From: an uncultured Clostridia bacterium | Lineage (GTDB): Bacteria; Bacillota; Clostridia; Christensenellales; UBA1242 | Length of the DNA: 38,809 nt | NCBI GenBank assembly: GCA_947627585.1 | Contig: CANQWP010000001.1 | Coordinates: forward strand, 1 to 38,809 | Direction of reading: 5' to 3' | In this document: positions 1 to 7,250 of the stretch, in pieces | Numbering within the stretch: the first letter of the stretch is position 1 | How the letters are laid out: the number at the start of each line of letters is the position of its first letter | Notes under the pieces: generated by a model | Databases searched by the model: none | Told to the model about the DNA's origin: nothing | Seen by the model: the letters and a program-made list of their open reading frames with translations, nothing else | Translations under genes and position numbers: made by a program

Positions 1-246
1 GACAACCAGATAGTCGCCACCGTCGTCGAGGAGGACGTAGCCTTTGCTCTTGAAAACATAGGCGTCGAGCCCGCCGTTTTTCAAAATGAAAGTTGTGTTT
101 GCTCCGCCCGAGGTGAGCTCTTGCACCATTGAGCCCGTGTATTCCGGCATCTTAAGGTCCAAAAACACTTGCAAGATGATAAGCCCCAAAATTATCGCCA
201 AAAAGAGACAATCAATGGGTTTGAAATTTTTCAGTAATTTAAACAT
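1..246 (-). CDS. ABC exporter (fused permease/ATPase type), N-terminal fragment
   Basis: This is the first 82 codons of a gene that continues past the left edge; the reading frame stays open to base 1. The protein begins MFKLLKNFKP, an elbow helix like that of half-size ABC multidrug exporters, then a hydrophobic first membrane helix at about residues 12-29, then LDLKMPEYTGSMVQEL, which matches the usual 'LDLxxPxYxxxIV' exit of TM1 in that family. The extracellular loop after TM1 (about residues 45-82, rich in Gly and Asp) is longer than usual. ATG at 246 is preceded by GGTGAAGAC as a weak ribosome site and lies about 40 bases downstream of a good promoter. The nucleotide-binding domain is outside the window, so the substrate cannot be inferred. 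The assignment rests on the N-terminal pattern only. Confidence 0.72.
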   Translation of the reverse strand, partial: MFKLLKNFKPIDCLFLAIILGLIILQVFLDLKMPEYTGSMVQELTSGGANTTFILKNGGLDAYVFKSKGYVLLDDGGDYLVV

Positions 247-293
247 GTCTTCACCATTTTTCCTTGTTTTTGCATAGAAAAACAAAACAATTT

Positions 294-322
294 ATTATAA
301 AACAAATTCTTTTTCAATGCAA
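294..322 (-). promoter_or_regulatory. σA promoter of the ABC exporter gene
   Basis: On the minus strand, TTGCAT (317-322) and TATAAT (294-299) are separated by 17 bases. The predicted start of transcription is about 40 bases upstream of the ATG at 246. It makes the exporter transcriptionally separate from the seven-gene operon that ends at 384. Confidence 0.7.
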
Positions 323-358
323 CAAATTTTCATATGCGATTTTCAACGTTTTTGTTTC

Positions 359-383
359 AAAAAAAAGGTTTTTGCGCGAAAAA
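359..383 (-). terminator. Possible terminator of the ESCRT-like operon
   Basis: Immediately after the stop codon at 384 the minus strand reads TTTTTCGCGCAAAAA (a palindrome) followed by CC and eight T. The stem is AT-rich and short, so this is only a candidate intrinsic terminator. Confidence 0.4.
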
Positions 384-3300
384 TCAAATTTTCTCCCACA
401 ATAACATTGGCAAGTTTGATGTTGTGTCCCAAATTGTTTCGCTGAAATTGAATTTTGAGTCATATTTTTGTGACTGTCCGCAGTTTTGCATTCTGGAGGA
501 GATTCCGTTTGCGCACAAGTCGCCTTGCTCGGTCGAAAAGCAAGAATTCATTTCGCCAAACAACGTCCCAACAAGCACGCCATATTTCAAACTGGTGTGA
601 ATTTGAACGGTGCTATATGAAAATTCAATGCTCTTTCTCAGCGAAGGAAAACTTCCATAAAGTCCGCCAATTGCCCCGCCTTGAACTTCATTGGTTGTGA
701 TTGAGCCTGAGGCATAATTGTCATGCGAAGAGCTTTGCCCATTCCCAACAAGCCCGCCGATTGTCACACTGCTTGCTCTTTCAACAAGAATTTGTGAATT
801 TGAAAAACTCTCTTCGGTCTTTGATTTTTCTTTGTCTTCGCCAATCAAGCCTCCAATTGTGGCGCGCGAAACATCTTTTGCGTCAAGCGTCCCTTTGAAA
901 GCGCTTTTTGAAACTTCCCCGCCATTTTCTCCAACAAGGCCGCCGGCAACGACATCGCTTGAATTGGTGATGACAATTTTGACTTCGCTTTCACAAAGCA
1001 TCAAAACTCCGGCATTTTTCCCGGCGAAGCCACTGACAATTTCGGCTTTCTCAATTTCGAGTTCTCCAAGCGCTACACAATTTTCAATGCTCCCAAAATT
1101 TTCACAAACAAAAACTCCAAACGTTTTTGCCTTGGTGGGTTTTATGTTTCCCTCCACAGTCAAGTTTTTCACTGTCCCATGATTTGCGCGTAAAAAGGCA
1201 TCGCTCAAATTTGAAATTTTGTGATCTTTTCCATCAAACTTTCCGTGAAAATCCGCGGCCGTCCACTTTTTCTGCGAAAAATCCAAATCGTTTCCCAAAG
1301 AAAAGTTGGCATATTGCGCATTTTGCATGAGAAGAAGATCGTTTTGCGTCGTGATTTTGATTGTTGGTGGCAAAACAAAGAATGTGATGGCAAGAAGCAA
1401 AGCGTTCAGCACGCCCAGCACGAAAAGTGTCAAAAACGTGGCGATCTTGCCCCTTGAAAGCCTTTTTTTCTTGATGAGAAAATATATCAAATTTCCGGCA
1501 GCCGCAGCGGCGGCATATGCTACTGAAATAATGAGAAATGTTTGTGAAAAATAAGGATAGACTTCTTTTGGCATGAAAATTGACAAGGCAAAAAGCATCA
1601 AAGAAAAGCAAAGCGGAATGAATTCAAGAAAAATAATCAAAAATCTCTTCAAAAACTGTTTTTTTCTCAAACTTTCGAATTGTTGTTCTCTTTTTTTCTC
1701 AACGAAGCTTTGTTTTTCTTCCGTTCTTGAAAATCCTCCCGCCTTTTCTTCAACTTGAAGAACACTTATTGAGGAATCAAGTGACAACCCCAACAAAAGA
1801 AGTCTCTCTTGAATTTTGTCATAAAGGGTCTGAAAGTCTTCAAATGTTTGCACGCTGTCAATTTTTGCGAGATATTTTTCAAAAGGCTTGAGTTGGCTCT
1901 TGAAATAGTCCAGCCCGATTTTTGCGGCGTCTTGCTTTTCAATGTCAAGTAAAATTTTTTCGTTGCGGAGCAAAAAGTTCTTCAGTTTGCTTTTAAGTTT
2001 TTCTTTGTCAAGAAGGTCGGGTTGAAAGTTTGTTTTCGTGCCGGAAAAAAGATTGTTTTTGCTGACAATTGCGCCGTATAATTCGTCGTGTGCATCGTCT
2101 CCAATTTCCAAAAGCGTTTCCCATTCCGGAAAGTCGCTTGGCTTCACTTTTGAGGCAATCACCTCTTCATCGCTTCGACAATGACATTTGATTTGAATCA
2201 ATTTCCAATAAAGTTCAGCGTTTGCCTCCGCTTTTGAAATGGCAATGGAAACATATTTCTCCGCCATTTTGAAAAATTGCATTTGTTGCAAAGCGTCAGC
2301 AATTTTTTTTAAAAGCGAAACAAGAGCAGAATTGTCTTGAATGTAGGCAAGATAAAAATCAAGTTGTTTCTCCGCCTCCTCAAGATTGAAAAATGCGACC
2401 GGCAAAATCAGGTCAACAACAGCAGAAACAAATGCAATTCGGGCTTTTTCGTCCAAAAATTGCAGCATGTTTTCAATTTCTTCACGATTGCGATAAGAAA
2501 GTTTGTCTTTTGGCGTCTCAAAATGCCTCAACATCAAGGCAATGTTGCTTTGTGCGTGGCCGGAATCGATTTCCAGAATTTTTTGATAATATTTTTTGTC
2601 GTCATTTTTCTGCGCAAGCAAAAAATAGAATCTTTCAAAACGGTCCACCACGTCTCTGCCAAAACAACTTTCAACATTTTCAATCAACTGTTGGTCATTT
2701 GTTTCAACAGCTTTGTTTTCTGCGGCGGACACAAAGTTTTCGCGATTTGGCGTCTTGAAAGAAGCAAGAAAGGTCAAATATTGATTGTAAAACTCAACAT
2801 CGTCCAACTCTTGAATCAACATTTCCCATCTGTCAACAAAGTTTTCGCCAAAACTTTTGTTTGCATATCTCAAAATGTTTTCAATCTGATCTTTGTCAGA
2901 GAAGTTTGAAATTTTTGAGAAAAATTCTTCTTCAGAGCAAATCTTTTTCTCCGCCAAAAGCTTTGCAAACAAAAGATCGCTACTGTATGGCTCATCTTCA
3001 AGTTCTTTTTCAACAAGCTCTTTTGCGGTTTGAAAATCTTTGTTTTTCAGCGCCAAAAAAATCCACTTCTTTTTTGAGTCAGAACTGCTTGGAACGTTTT
3101 GAACTTCATAGTGTCCCAAGTCGACCGGAGAAATGCTTTCCAAATCGAGATATTCTTTTTTCTTTGGCCGAGCCTTTTCGACCCTGATTGTGTCAATTTT
3201 GGCAAGTTCAGTCTTTGCGTTTTCAATTTCGTTGACAATTCTCACTTCCAAATCTTTGGAAAACGAAATTGATGTTGTGTCCATGACATTTTTTGCTTCA

Positions 3301-4088
3301 AAGAATTCTTTTGGCAAACTTTCGGCGAGTTTTGATTTTTCCGTGCACAACACAAAGCTTGAAGCCGTTTTTTTTCGCAAAGTAATAAGGTGGAAATATC
3401 GGTCAAACAAGTTTTTAAAACGACCTAGCGGGCTTTCGTCCAAATAGCAACAAACAAAAACTTTTGCTGTCTCCAAAGCGCGAAAAGAGATCTCTTCGCT
3501 TTCTTTTTGAAGCAAATCGTCACAATTGAAAACGGAAAGTTCGTTTGCGTTCAACATTTTCAAGATTTCGTTTTGAAATTGTGTTTTCTTTTCTTCATCT
3601 TTGCAAAAAATGCTCAAAATGCAATCAAAAATCTTTTTTTGTGCGCCGGCCTCATATCCTTTTTTGATTTTTTCTGTCCTTTTTGAGATGTCAACAAGCA
3701 TTTTTGCGCGCTCTGGGGGCGCAATTGATATCGCTTTTTTCGCGTCCTCGTCTTCCAACAAAGAAACAATTTTTTCACCAAAAAAACATGGGCTTTTCAG
3801 CACTCCACGTTTGTTGGGATATATGACAATTTTGTTTTTTGCAAGGGCTCGTCCAAAAAAGGCTTCAAAGGACATTGGAAAAAGTGAGAGAGTTTTGTTG
3901 AATTCGTCAAGCGCTTTTTCAAATTGCAATTCACGCAGAAAATCATATGCACGGGCGATCAAAAACTCTTCGTCTTTTGATGCTTGCTCATCGACATAAA
4001 GAGTCCCGCAAAACAAGCATTTGACCATGTTTTGCCCAACAACTTCATAGTTTTTTCCGCCACAATTGTTGCACGCTCTTTCTCTCAT
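384..4088 (-). CDS. Zinc ribbon-TPR-degenerate TIR-membrane-GLUG repeat protein
   Basis: A 1234-residue protein, last gene of the ESCRT-like operon, starting 9 bases after the AAA ATPase stop with AAGG before ATG. The N-terminus is a zinc ribbon (C6, C9, C24, C27), then a TPR-like helical pair (about 40-80). Residues about 150-300 follow the layout of the ribbon-TPR-TIR proteins common in Clostridia, but the conserved TIR acidic and Trp motifs are not recognisable, so it is probably a non-catalytic TIR-like fold. Residues about 310-800 are helical, TPR-like. Three membrane helices lie at about 816-839, 850-873 and 884-906. The last 328 residues carry GLUG-type repeats (GGLVGEN, GGLIGED, GGLVGNG, GGLYGS) and should be outside the cell if the N-terminus is inside. 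It could anchor the cytoplasmic ESCRT-like proteins to a surface sensor; that role is inference. Confidence 0.8.
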   Translation of the reverse strand: MRERACNNCGGKNYEVVGQNMVKCLFCGTLYVDEQASKDEEFLIARAYDFLRELQFEKALDEFNKTLSLFPMSFEAFFGRALAKNKIVIYPNKRGVLKSPCFFGEKIVSLLEDEDAKKAISIAPPERAKMLVDISKRTEKIKKGYEAGAQKKIFDCILSIFCKDEEKKTQFQNEILKMLNANELSVFNCDDLLQKESEEISFRALETAKVFVCCYLDESPLGRFKNLFDRYFHLITLRKKTASSFVLCTEKSKLAESLPKEFFEAKNVMDTTSISFSKDLEVRIVNEIENAKTELAKIDTIRVEKARPKKKEYLDLESISPVDLGHYEVQNVPSSSDSKKKWIFLALKNKDFQTAKELVEKELEDEPYSSDLLFAKLLAEKKICSEEEFFSKISNFSDKDQIENILRYANKSFGENFVDRWEMLIQELDDVEFYNQYLTFLASFKTPNRENFVSAAENKAVETNDQQLIENVESCFGRDVVDRFERFYFLLAQKNDDKKYYQKILEIDSGHAQSNIALMLRHFETPKDKLSYRNREEIENMLQFLDEKARIAFVSAVVDLILPVAFFNLEEAEKQLDFYLAYIQDNSALVSLLKKIADALQQMQFFKMAEKYVSIAISKAEANAELYWKLIQIKCHCRSDEEVIASKVKPSDFPEWETLLEIGDDAHDELYGAIVSKNNLFSGTKTNFQPDLLDKEKLKSKLKNFLLRNEKILLDIEKQDAAKIGLDYFKSQLKPFEKYLAKIDSVQTFEDFQTLYDKIQERLLLLGLSLDSSISVLQVEEKAGGFSRTEEKQSFVEKKREQQFESLRKKQFLKRFLIIFLEFIPLCFSLMLFALSIFMPKEVYPYFSQTFLIISVAYAAAAAAGNLIYFLIKKKRLSRGKIATFLTLFVLGVLNALLLAITFFVLPPTIKITTQNDLLLMQNAQYANFSLGNDLDFSQKKWTAADFHGKFDGKDHKISNLSDAFLRANHGTVKNLTVEGNIKPTKAKTFGVFVCENFGSIENCVALGELEIEKAEIVSGFAGKNAGVLMLCESEVKIVITNSSDVVAGGLVGENGGEVSKSAFKGTLDAKDVSRATIGGLIGEDKEKSKTEESFSNSQILVERASSVTIGGLVGNGQSSSHDNYASGSITTNEVQGGAIGGLYGSFPSLRKSIEFSYSTVQIHTSLKYGVLVGTLFGEMNSCFSTEQGDLCANGISSRMQNCGQSQKYDSKFNFSETIWDTTSNLPMLLWEKI

Positions 4089-4097
4089 GTTTGCCTT

Positions 4098-5240
4098 TTA
4101 ACTTTGTTTTTTCGTTCTCTTTTTGATGTAGCCGTTGATCTCTTCATTATATTTTTCAAATTCGGCAATTTCTTTTTCGGTCACGCTTGGGGGCATTTCG
4201 TCCAGAACGCGATCAAAGTCGGCATTTGAAACAAGCACAACTTTGTCGGTGGCGATGGCCTTCAAAAGCGGCTCGTCTTTTGCGCGGTCACAAAGTTCTT
4301 CCAAATCGGCACCGCTATATTTTTCGGTCTGAGTCACAATTTTGTCAACGTCAAAATTTTTGGTCACCGGAACACCTTTCATGTTTTTTTCAATCATAAA
4401 CTTTCTTGCCGGCGCGTCAGGAAGTGGAAGATAAATCTTCTGCGAAAAACGCCCTGAGCGCATTGCGGCGCTGTCGATGTCCCACGGTCTGTTTGTTGCG
4501 CCCAAAAGCAAAAGATTCGGGTTTCTGCCCGCAAAGCCGTCGATTTGTTGCAAAAATTCGTTCACACGCTTGTCGTTGTGGGTGTCAAGTCCACGTTTTC
4601 CAATCAAGCTGTCCATTTCGTCAATGAAAATGATGGCGCGCTCTTGTTTGTTGGCCTCTTCAAAAAGCGAGTTGATATTTTTTTCGCTGTCGCCCACCCA
4701 TTTGCTGACAATGTCGCTGCCTTTGACGGCATAGAACTTTGCGCCGACCTCATTTGCAATGGCTTTTGCAATCATTGTTTTTCCGGTGCCCGGCGGGCCA
4801 TAAAGCAGCACTCCTCCGCCCGTCTTTTTTCCATACATTTTGTATTTTTCCGGATATTTTGTCGGGTTGATCATTTTGATAGTGATGGCTTTTTTGACAT
4901 CTTCAAGTCCGGCGACATCGTCGAAGCTTATGTTTGGAATTTGCGCGGCCTGCCATTTTTTGAGGTCGTCATCTTCTTCATCTTGTTTTTTGTCGCTTTT
5001 TCCGGTCTTTTCTGGCGCTTTTTGAAGGTTCTCCGAAATCTTCACAAGTCCCCGCGCCCTTTCCATGCGCACGGCTTTCAGTTTCCCTTGGCTTTGCTTT
5101 GCCATTTGCATCATCGTCTCGCTGGCCAGCAAAAAATTACGCTTTGCAAGGCTGACATTTCCTTTTGCACGCGCCTCTTTGCCTTTTTTCATATAGAGGT
5201 CAAACTGTTCGGACAAAATGTTGATGTTCGTTTCTTCCAT
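4098..5240 (-). CDS. Vps4-like AAA ATPase with MIT-like N-terminal domain
   Basis: A 380-residue AAA ATPase resembling Vps4/katanin (meiotic clade), whose members disassemble ESCRT-III filaments by threading subunits through a hexamer pore. Residues 1-75 form a predicted three-helix bundle like an MIT domain, then an acidic linker (76-95). AAA core: Walker A GPPGTGKT (148-155), pore-loop KWVG (180-183, as KWMG of Vps4), Walker B IIFIDEMD (203-210), sensor-1 GATN (247-250), arginine-finger region RSGRF (261-265). The tail contains DFDRVLDEMPPSV (341-353) then EFEKYNEEING (360-370), echoing the Vps4_C motif 'KPTVN...F..DFG'. The Vps4 beta-domain insertion seems missing. ATG at 5240 is preceded by TGGTGAAAT. 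It lies 14 bases after the CHMP-like gene, supporting a substrate/unfoldase pair. A bacterial FtsH or proteasomal ATPase is unlikely: no protease, OB fold or membrane segment. Confidence 0.9.
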   Translation of the reverse strand: MEETNINILSEQFDLYMKKGKEARAKGNVSLAKRNFLLASETMMQMAKQSQGKLKAVRMERARGLVKISENLQKAPEKTGKSDKKQDEEDDDLKKWQAAQIPNISFDDVAGLEDVKKAITIKMINPTKYPEKYKMYGKKTGGGVLLYGPPGTGKTMIAKAIANEVGAKFYAVKGSDIVSKWVGDSEKNINSLFEEANKQERAIIFIDEMDSLIGKRGLDTHNDKRVNEFLQQIDGFAGRNPNLLLLGATNRPWDIDSAAMRSGRFSQKIYLPLPDAPARKFMIEKNMKGVPVTKNFDVDKIVTQTEKYSGADLEELCDRAKDEPLLKAIATDKVVLVSNADFDRVLDEMPPSVTEKEIAEFEKYNEEINGYIKKRTKKQS

Positions 5241-5254
5241 ATTTCACCAAATTT

Positions 5255-5848
5255 TCAGGCTTCACTGTCAATTTTCTTGCGCACTTCTTCCATTTCTTTG
5301 TCAATGTTTTCAGAAGAAAGTTCGTCTTGGCTGGCTTGCTCCATGATAAATTTTTCAAGTTCTGCATCGGTCATGCCTTTTCCGCTCTTGTCTTTGCCGG
5401 CATTGTAGAACGTCTCTTGGCTCATTTCCATGAAGTTGTCCATTTGGTCGGTTTGAGTTTCAACAGCAAGCATTGCCTCTTCAAACTGCGCTTGGATTTT
5501 TGCAAATTCTTTTGCATCGGCAAGTTTTGTCATCTCTTTTGAAATGTCGCTCATTCCGCGTAAGAATTCACTTGTCATCATGGTGACGTCTTTCATTTGA
5601 GCGGTGATTTCAAAGTTGAGAAGCATTTCTTGCGCGCGCTTTTGTTGTTGAACTGTCATCTTATAGCCCGAAAGTGCAAGATTGAACTGTGCGTCCAAGC
5701 CTTTGAGCTTCGCGCGCTTTGCGGCGTCAATGAACACCTGCTTTTGCTCTTCAAGTCGATTGATTTGCTTGTTCATTGTGTTGATTGTGCGCTTGATCAA
5801 CATCTTTTTTTCGATTTCTTTTTGTTGTTTGCTTTTGAAAAGTCCCAT
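5255..5848 (-). CDS. ESCRT-III (Snf7/CHMP)-like protein A
   Basis: A 197-residue all-helical protein. It begins MGLFKSKQQKEIEKK, much like the start of CHMP3-type ESCRT-III subunits. A long basic helical hairpin follows (about 10-82; 14 Lys/Arg against 6 Asp/Glu in residues 1-60), then a helix with the CHMP1/2-like pattern of repeated Met and Thr (ITAQMKDVTMMTSEFLRGMS, 81-100), then an acidic half (23 Asp/Glu in 111-197) with QFEEAMLAVETQTDQMDNFM, comparable to 'xFERQxExMDxxxEMM' of CHMP2. The last helix IDKEMEEVRKKIDSEA resembles the MIM1 tail that binds Vps4 MIT domains, though spacing is not exact. Such proteins polymerise on membranes in eukaryotes and archaea. GGAGG precedes ATG at 5848. 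PspA/Vipp1 was considered, but the acidic C-terminal half and tail fit Snf7 better. Confidence 0.82.
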   Translation of the reverse strand: MGLFKSKQQKEIEKKMLIKRTINTMNKQINRLEEQKQVFIDAAKRAKLKGLDAQFNLALSGYKMTVQQQKRAQEMLLNFEITAQMKDVTMMTSEFLRGMSDISKEMTKLADAKEFAKIQAQFEEAMLAVETQTDQMDNFMEMSQETFYNAGKDKSGKGMTDAELEKFIMEQASQDELSSENIDKEMEEVRKKIDSEA

Positions 5849-5851
5849 TTT

Positions 5852-6466
5852 TTATTCCTCCATTTTCATCTTTTTCTTTTTATTTGGTTGCGAAGGGCTC
5901 GCATTTTCCAACAACTCCTGTTCATCTTTCATGGCGCTTTCTTTTTCAAACATTGTCAAAATTTCGTCCTCTGTTTTTCCAACGCCATAAATTGGCTGAC
6001 TGACTTCATATGCCGATTGCACCTCGGCAAAAAGTTCATCGGCGGAAGTGAGCACATCTTCGCTTGCAATTCTTGTTTCAAGCGCCTTGTTCAGAAATTT
6101 TGCCAATCTTTTTTGGTCGGCCAAAAGTTCCGACAGTGGCACTTTTGTTTGTGTCTTGAAGAATGAGTTGCTGTCATATGCATCTTTCAGCTTGTTCATG
6201 AGGCGAATGTTGTAAAGAAGATACATTCCCCTTTCCATGCAAGTTTGTTTCTCTTCATTCAGGTGTGTGATTTTTTTTGCATAGAAAAGTTGCAAGTCGC
6301 GGCTCTTTTCTTTCTTCCCCTTTTCCATAAGCGCGTCAATTTCTTTGATTTTTTGCAAGACTTCCGCCTCGACAGTCCGCTCTTGGCGTTCAAGTTCGCA
6401 AATTGAATTGACCAAATCTTCACGATTGAGATTTTTGAATTTGTTTCGTCTGAATGGCCACCACAT
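5852..6466 (-). CDS. ESCRT-III-like coiled-coil protein B with Trp-rich N-terminus
   Basis: A 204-residue helical protein starting MWWPFRRNKFKNLN, a short aromatic and basic segment suited to membrane insertion, as at the start of yeast Snf7 (MWSSLFGW). Residues 15-98 form a long charged helical hairpin with a turn near KGKKEKSRD (49-57); residues 108-150 form further helices; residues 165-190 are acidic; the tail is KKKKMKMEE. Length and order resemble ESCRT-III subunits, but similarity to protein A is weak by eye. ATG at 6466 shares its A with the upstream TGA (TGATG), so translation is coupled; an in-frame TTG one codon earlier is less likely. It ends 3 bases before protein A. Best guess: a divergent second filament subunit or nucleator; a generic coiled-coil partner is the alternative. 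Confidence 0.65.
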   Translation of the reverse strand: MWWPFRRNKFKNLNREDLVNSICELERQERTVEAEVLQKIKEIDALMEKGKKEKSRDLQLFYAKKITHLNEEKQTCMERGMYLLYNIRLMNKLKDAYDSNSFFKTQTKVPLSELLADQKRLAKFLNKALETRIASEDVLTSADELFAEVQSAYEVSQPIYGVGKTEDEILTMFEKESAMKDEQELLENASPSQPNKKKKMKMEE

Positions 6467-6825
6467 CAATAGTTGTCCCCCTCATTTATTTTGTTGATCC
6501 TCTCCAAAAGATCGGCATATATGTTTTTTTGTTCAGCATTTGCAAATTCCAAGGCATTTTGGCATTCTGGCAAAAGCAAAACGCTCTTGAATTTGACCGG
6601 CTCAGCAAAAAGTTGATCCTCGTTGGAAATTTGAAATTTTGAAAGCATCATTCCCCACCAAGCATCGGCACACTTTTCGTCGAGTGAAATTGCACGGGTG
6701 AAATTTTGCTCTGCTTGTTCAAAAAACTCATCGCTCAAATTCAAATATCCAAGGTCAAGCTCAATTTCAACATTTCTTTTTGTTTCTTCTTCCAAGCCTG
6801 CGCTTGCAACGTGATTTCTTTTCAT
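6466..6825 (-). CDS. Small TPR-like cytoplasmic protein
   Basis: A 119-residue protein with one clear TPR-like helix pair at about residues 22-60 (LDLGYLNLSDEFFEQAEQNF followed by TRAISLDEKCADAWWGMMLS), then another helical segment to the end. No signal peptide or membrane segment. Its start overlaps the stop of the upstream gene (TAATG) and its stop overlaps the start of the ESCRT-III-like B gene (TGATG), so all three are translationally coupled and probably made in similar amounts. The repeat resembles the TPR section of the large GLUG protein in the same operon. A scaffold or adaptor role is inference; the family is not recognised. Confidence 0.7.
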   Translation of the reverse strand: MKRNHVASAGLEEETKRNVEIELDLGYLNLSDEFFEQAEQNFTRAISLDEKCADAWWGMMLSKFQISNEDQLFAEPVKFKSVLLLPECQNALEFANAEQKNIYADLLERINKINEGDNY

Positions 6826-7232
6826 TATGATTGTTCGTCCTTTTTGCGCTGAACAATGTAGGCCTCAATTTCTTCCAAAACGCGAAAGCAAGTTTCTTGA
6901 GTGTTGTCTTGTGCGGTCATGATTTTCAAATCGTCCAACCTATTTGCAAGTTTGTTGTCCACCAAAAGCACTTTCGCGTTTGTTGTCGGATTGAAGAAGC
7001 GTATGTTGTCCTTCACTTCCACAAGCCTTCGGCAAAGTTCATCGTTGCCGTTTGCATAAACAATGATGCTTTCGACATTTGCCACCATGTTTTGAATTTG
7101 TTTTTTGTTTTTCATCACTCCGTGCGAGCCCGTCTCTTCCTCACTTTTTGGCCTTTTGACATATTCGCGGACCACATAGAATGTGGCAAGTCCAACAATG
7201 GCAATCAAAATTGTAACATACAAATAAATCAT
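6825..7232 (-). CDS. One-pass membrane protein with cytoplasmic helical domain
   Basis: A 135-residue protein with one membrane helix at residues 3-21 (IYLYVTILIAIVGLATFYVV region) followed by a basic stop-transfer stretch REYVKRPK, so the C-terminal domain should be in the cytoplasm. Residues 40-135 are mostly helical and charged (QIQNMVANVESIIVYANGND and further), without a motif I recognise. AAAGGAG before ATG at 7232. It is the second gene of the ESCRT-like operon, 18 bases after the SPFH gene. It may fix the machinery to the inner face of the membrane; this is inferred from topology and position only. Confidence 0.7.
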   Translation of the reverse strand: MIYLYVTILIAIVGLATFYVVREYVKRPKSEEETGSHGVMKNKKQIQNMVANVESIIVYANGNDELCRRLVEVKDNIRFFNPTTNAKVLLVDNKLANRLDDLKIMTAQDNTQETCFRVLEEIEAYIVQRKKDEQS

Positions 7233-7250
7233 TTTTTCTCCTTTAAAGTT

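Noticed and set aside
4545..5408. Long plus-strand open frame (287 codons) opposite the AAA ATPase
   Set aside because: It is antisense to a gene with clear AAA motifs, is rich in Phe, Cys and His as mirror frames are, and has no ribosome site.
5255..5848. PspA/Vipp1 (phage-shock) identity for the 197-residue protein
   Set aside because: PspA/Vipp1 have a typical amphipathic start and no acidic MIM-like tail. The protein's charge polarity and neighbouring Vps4-like ATPase fit Snf7/CHMP better. A distant relation within the same superfamily remains possible.
5597..6166. Plus-strand open frame (189 codons) opposite the two ESCRT-III-like genes
   Set aside because: It is a mirror of Lys/Glu-rich coiled-coil coding sequence, giving a Phe/Leu-rich frame. 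It has no start signals.
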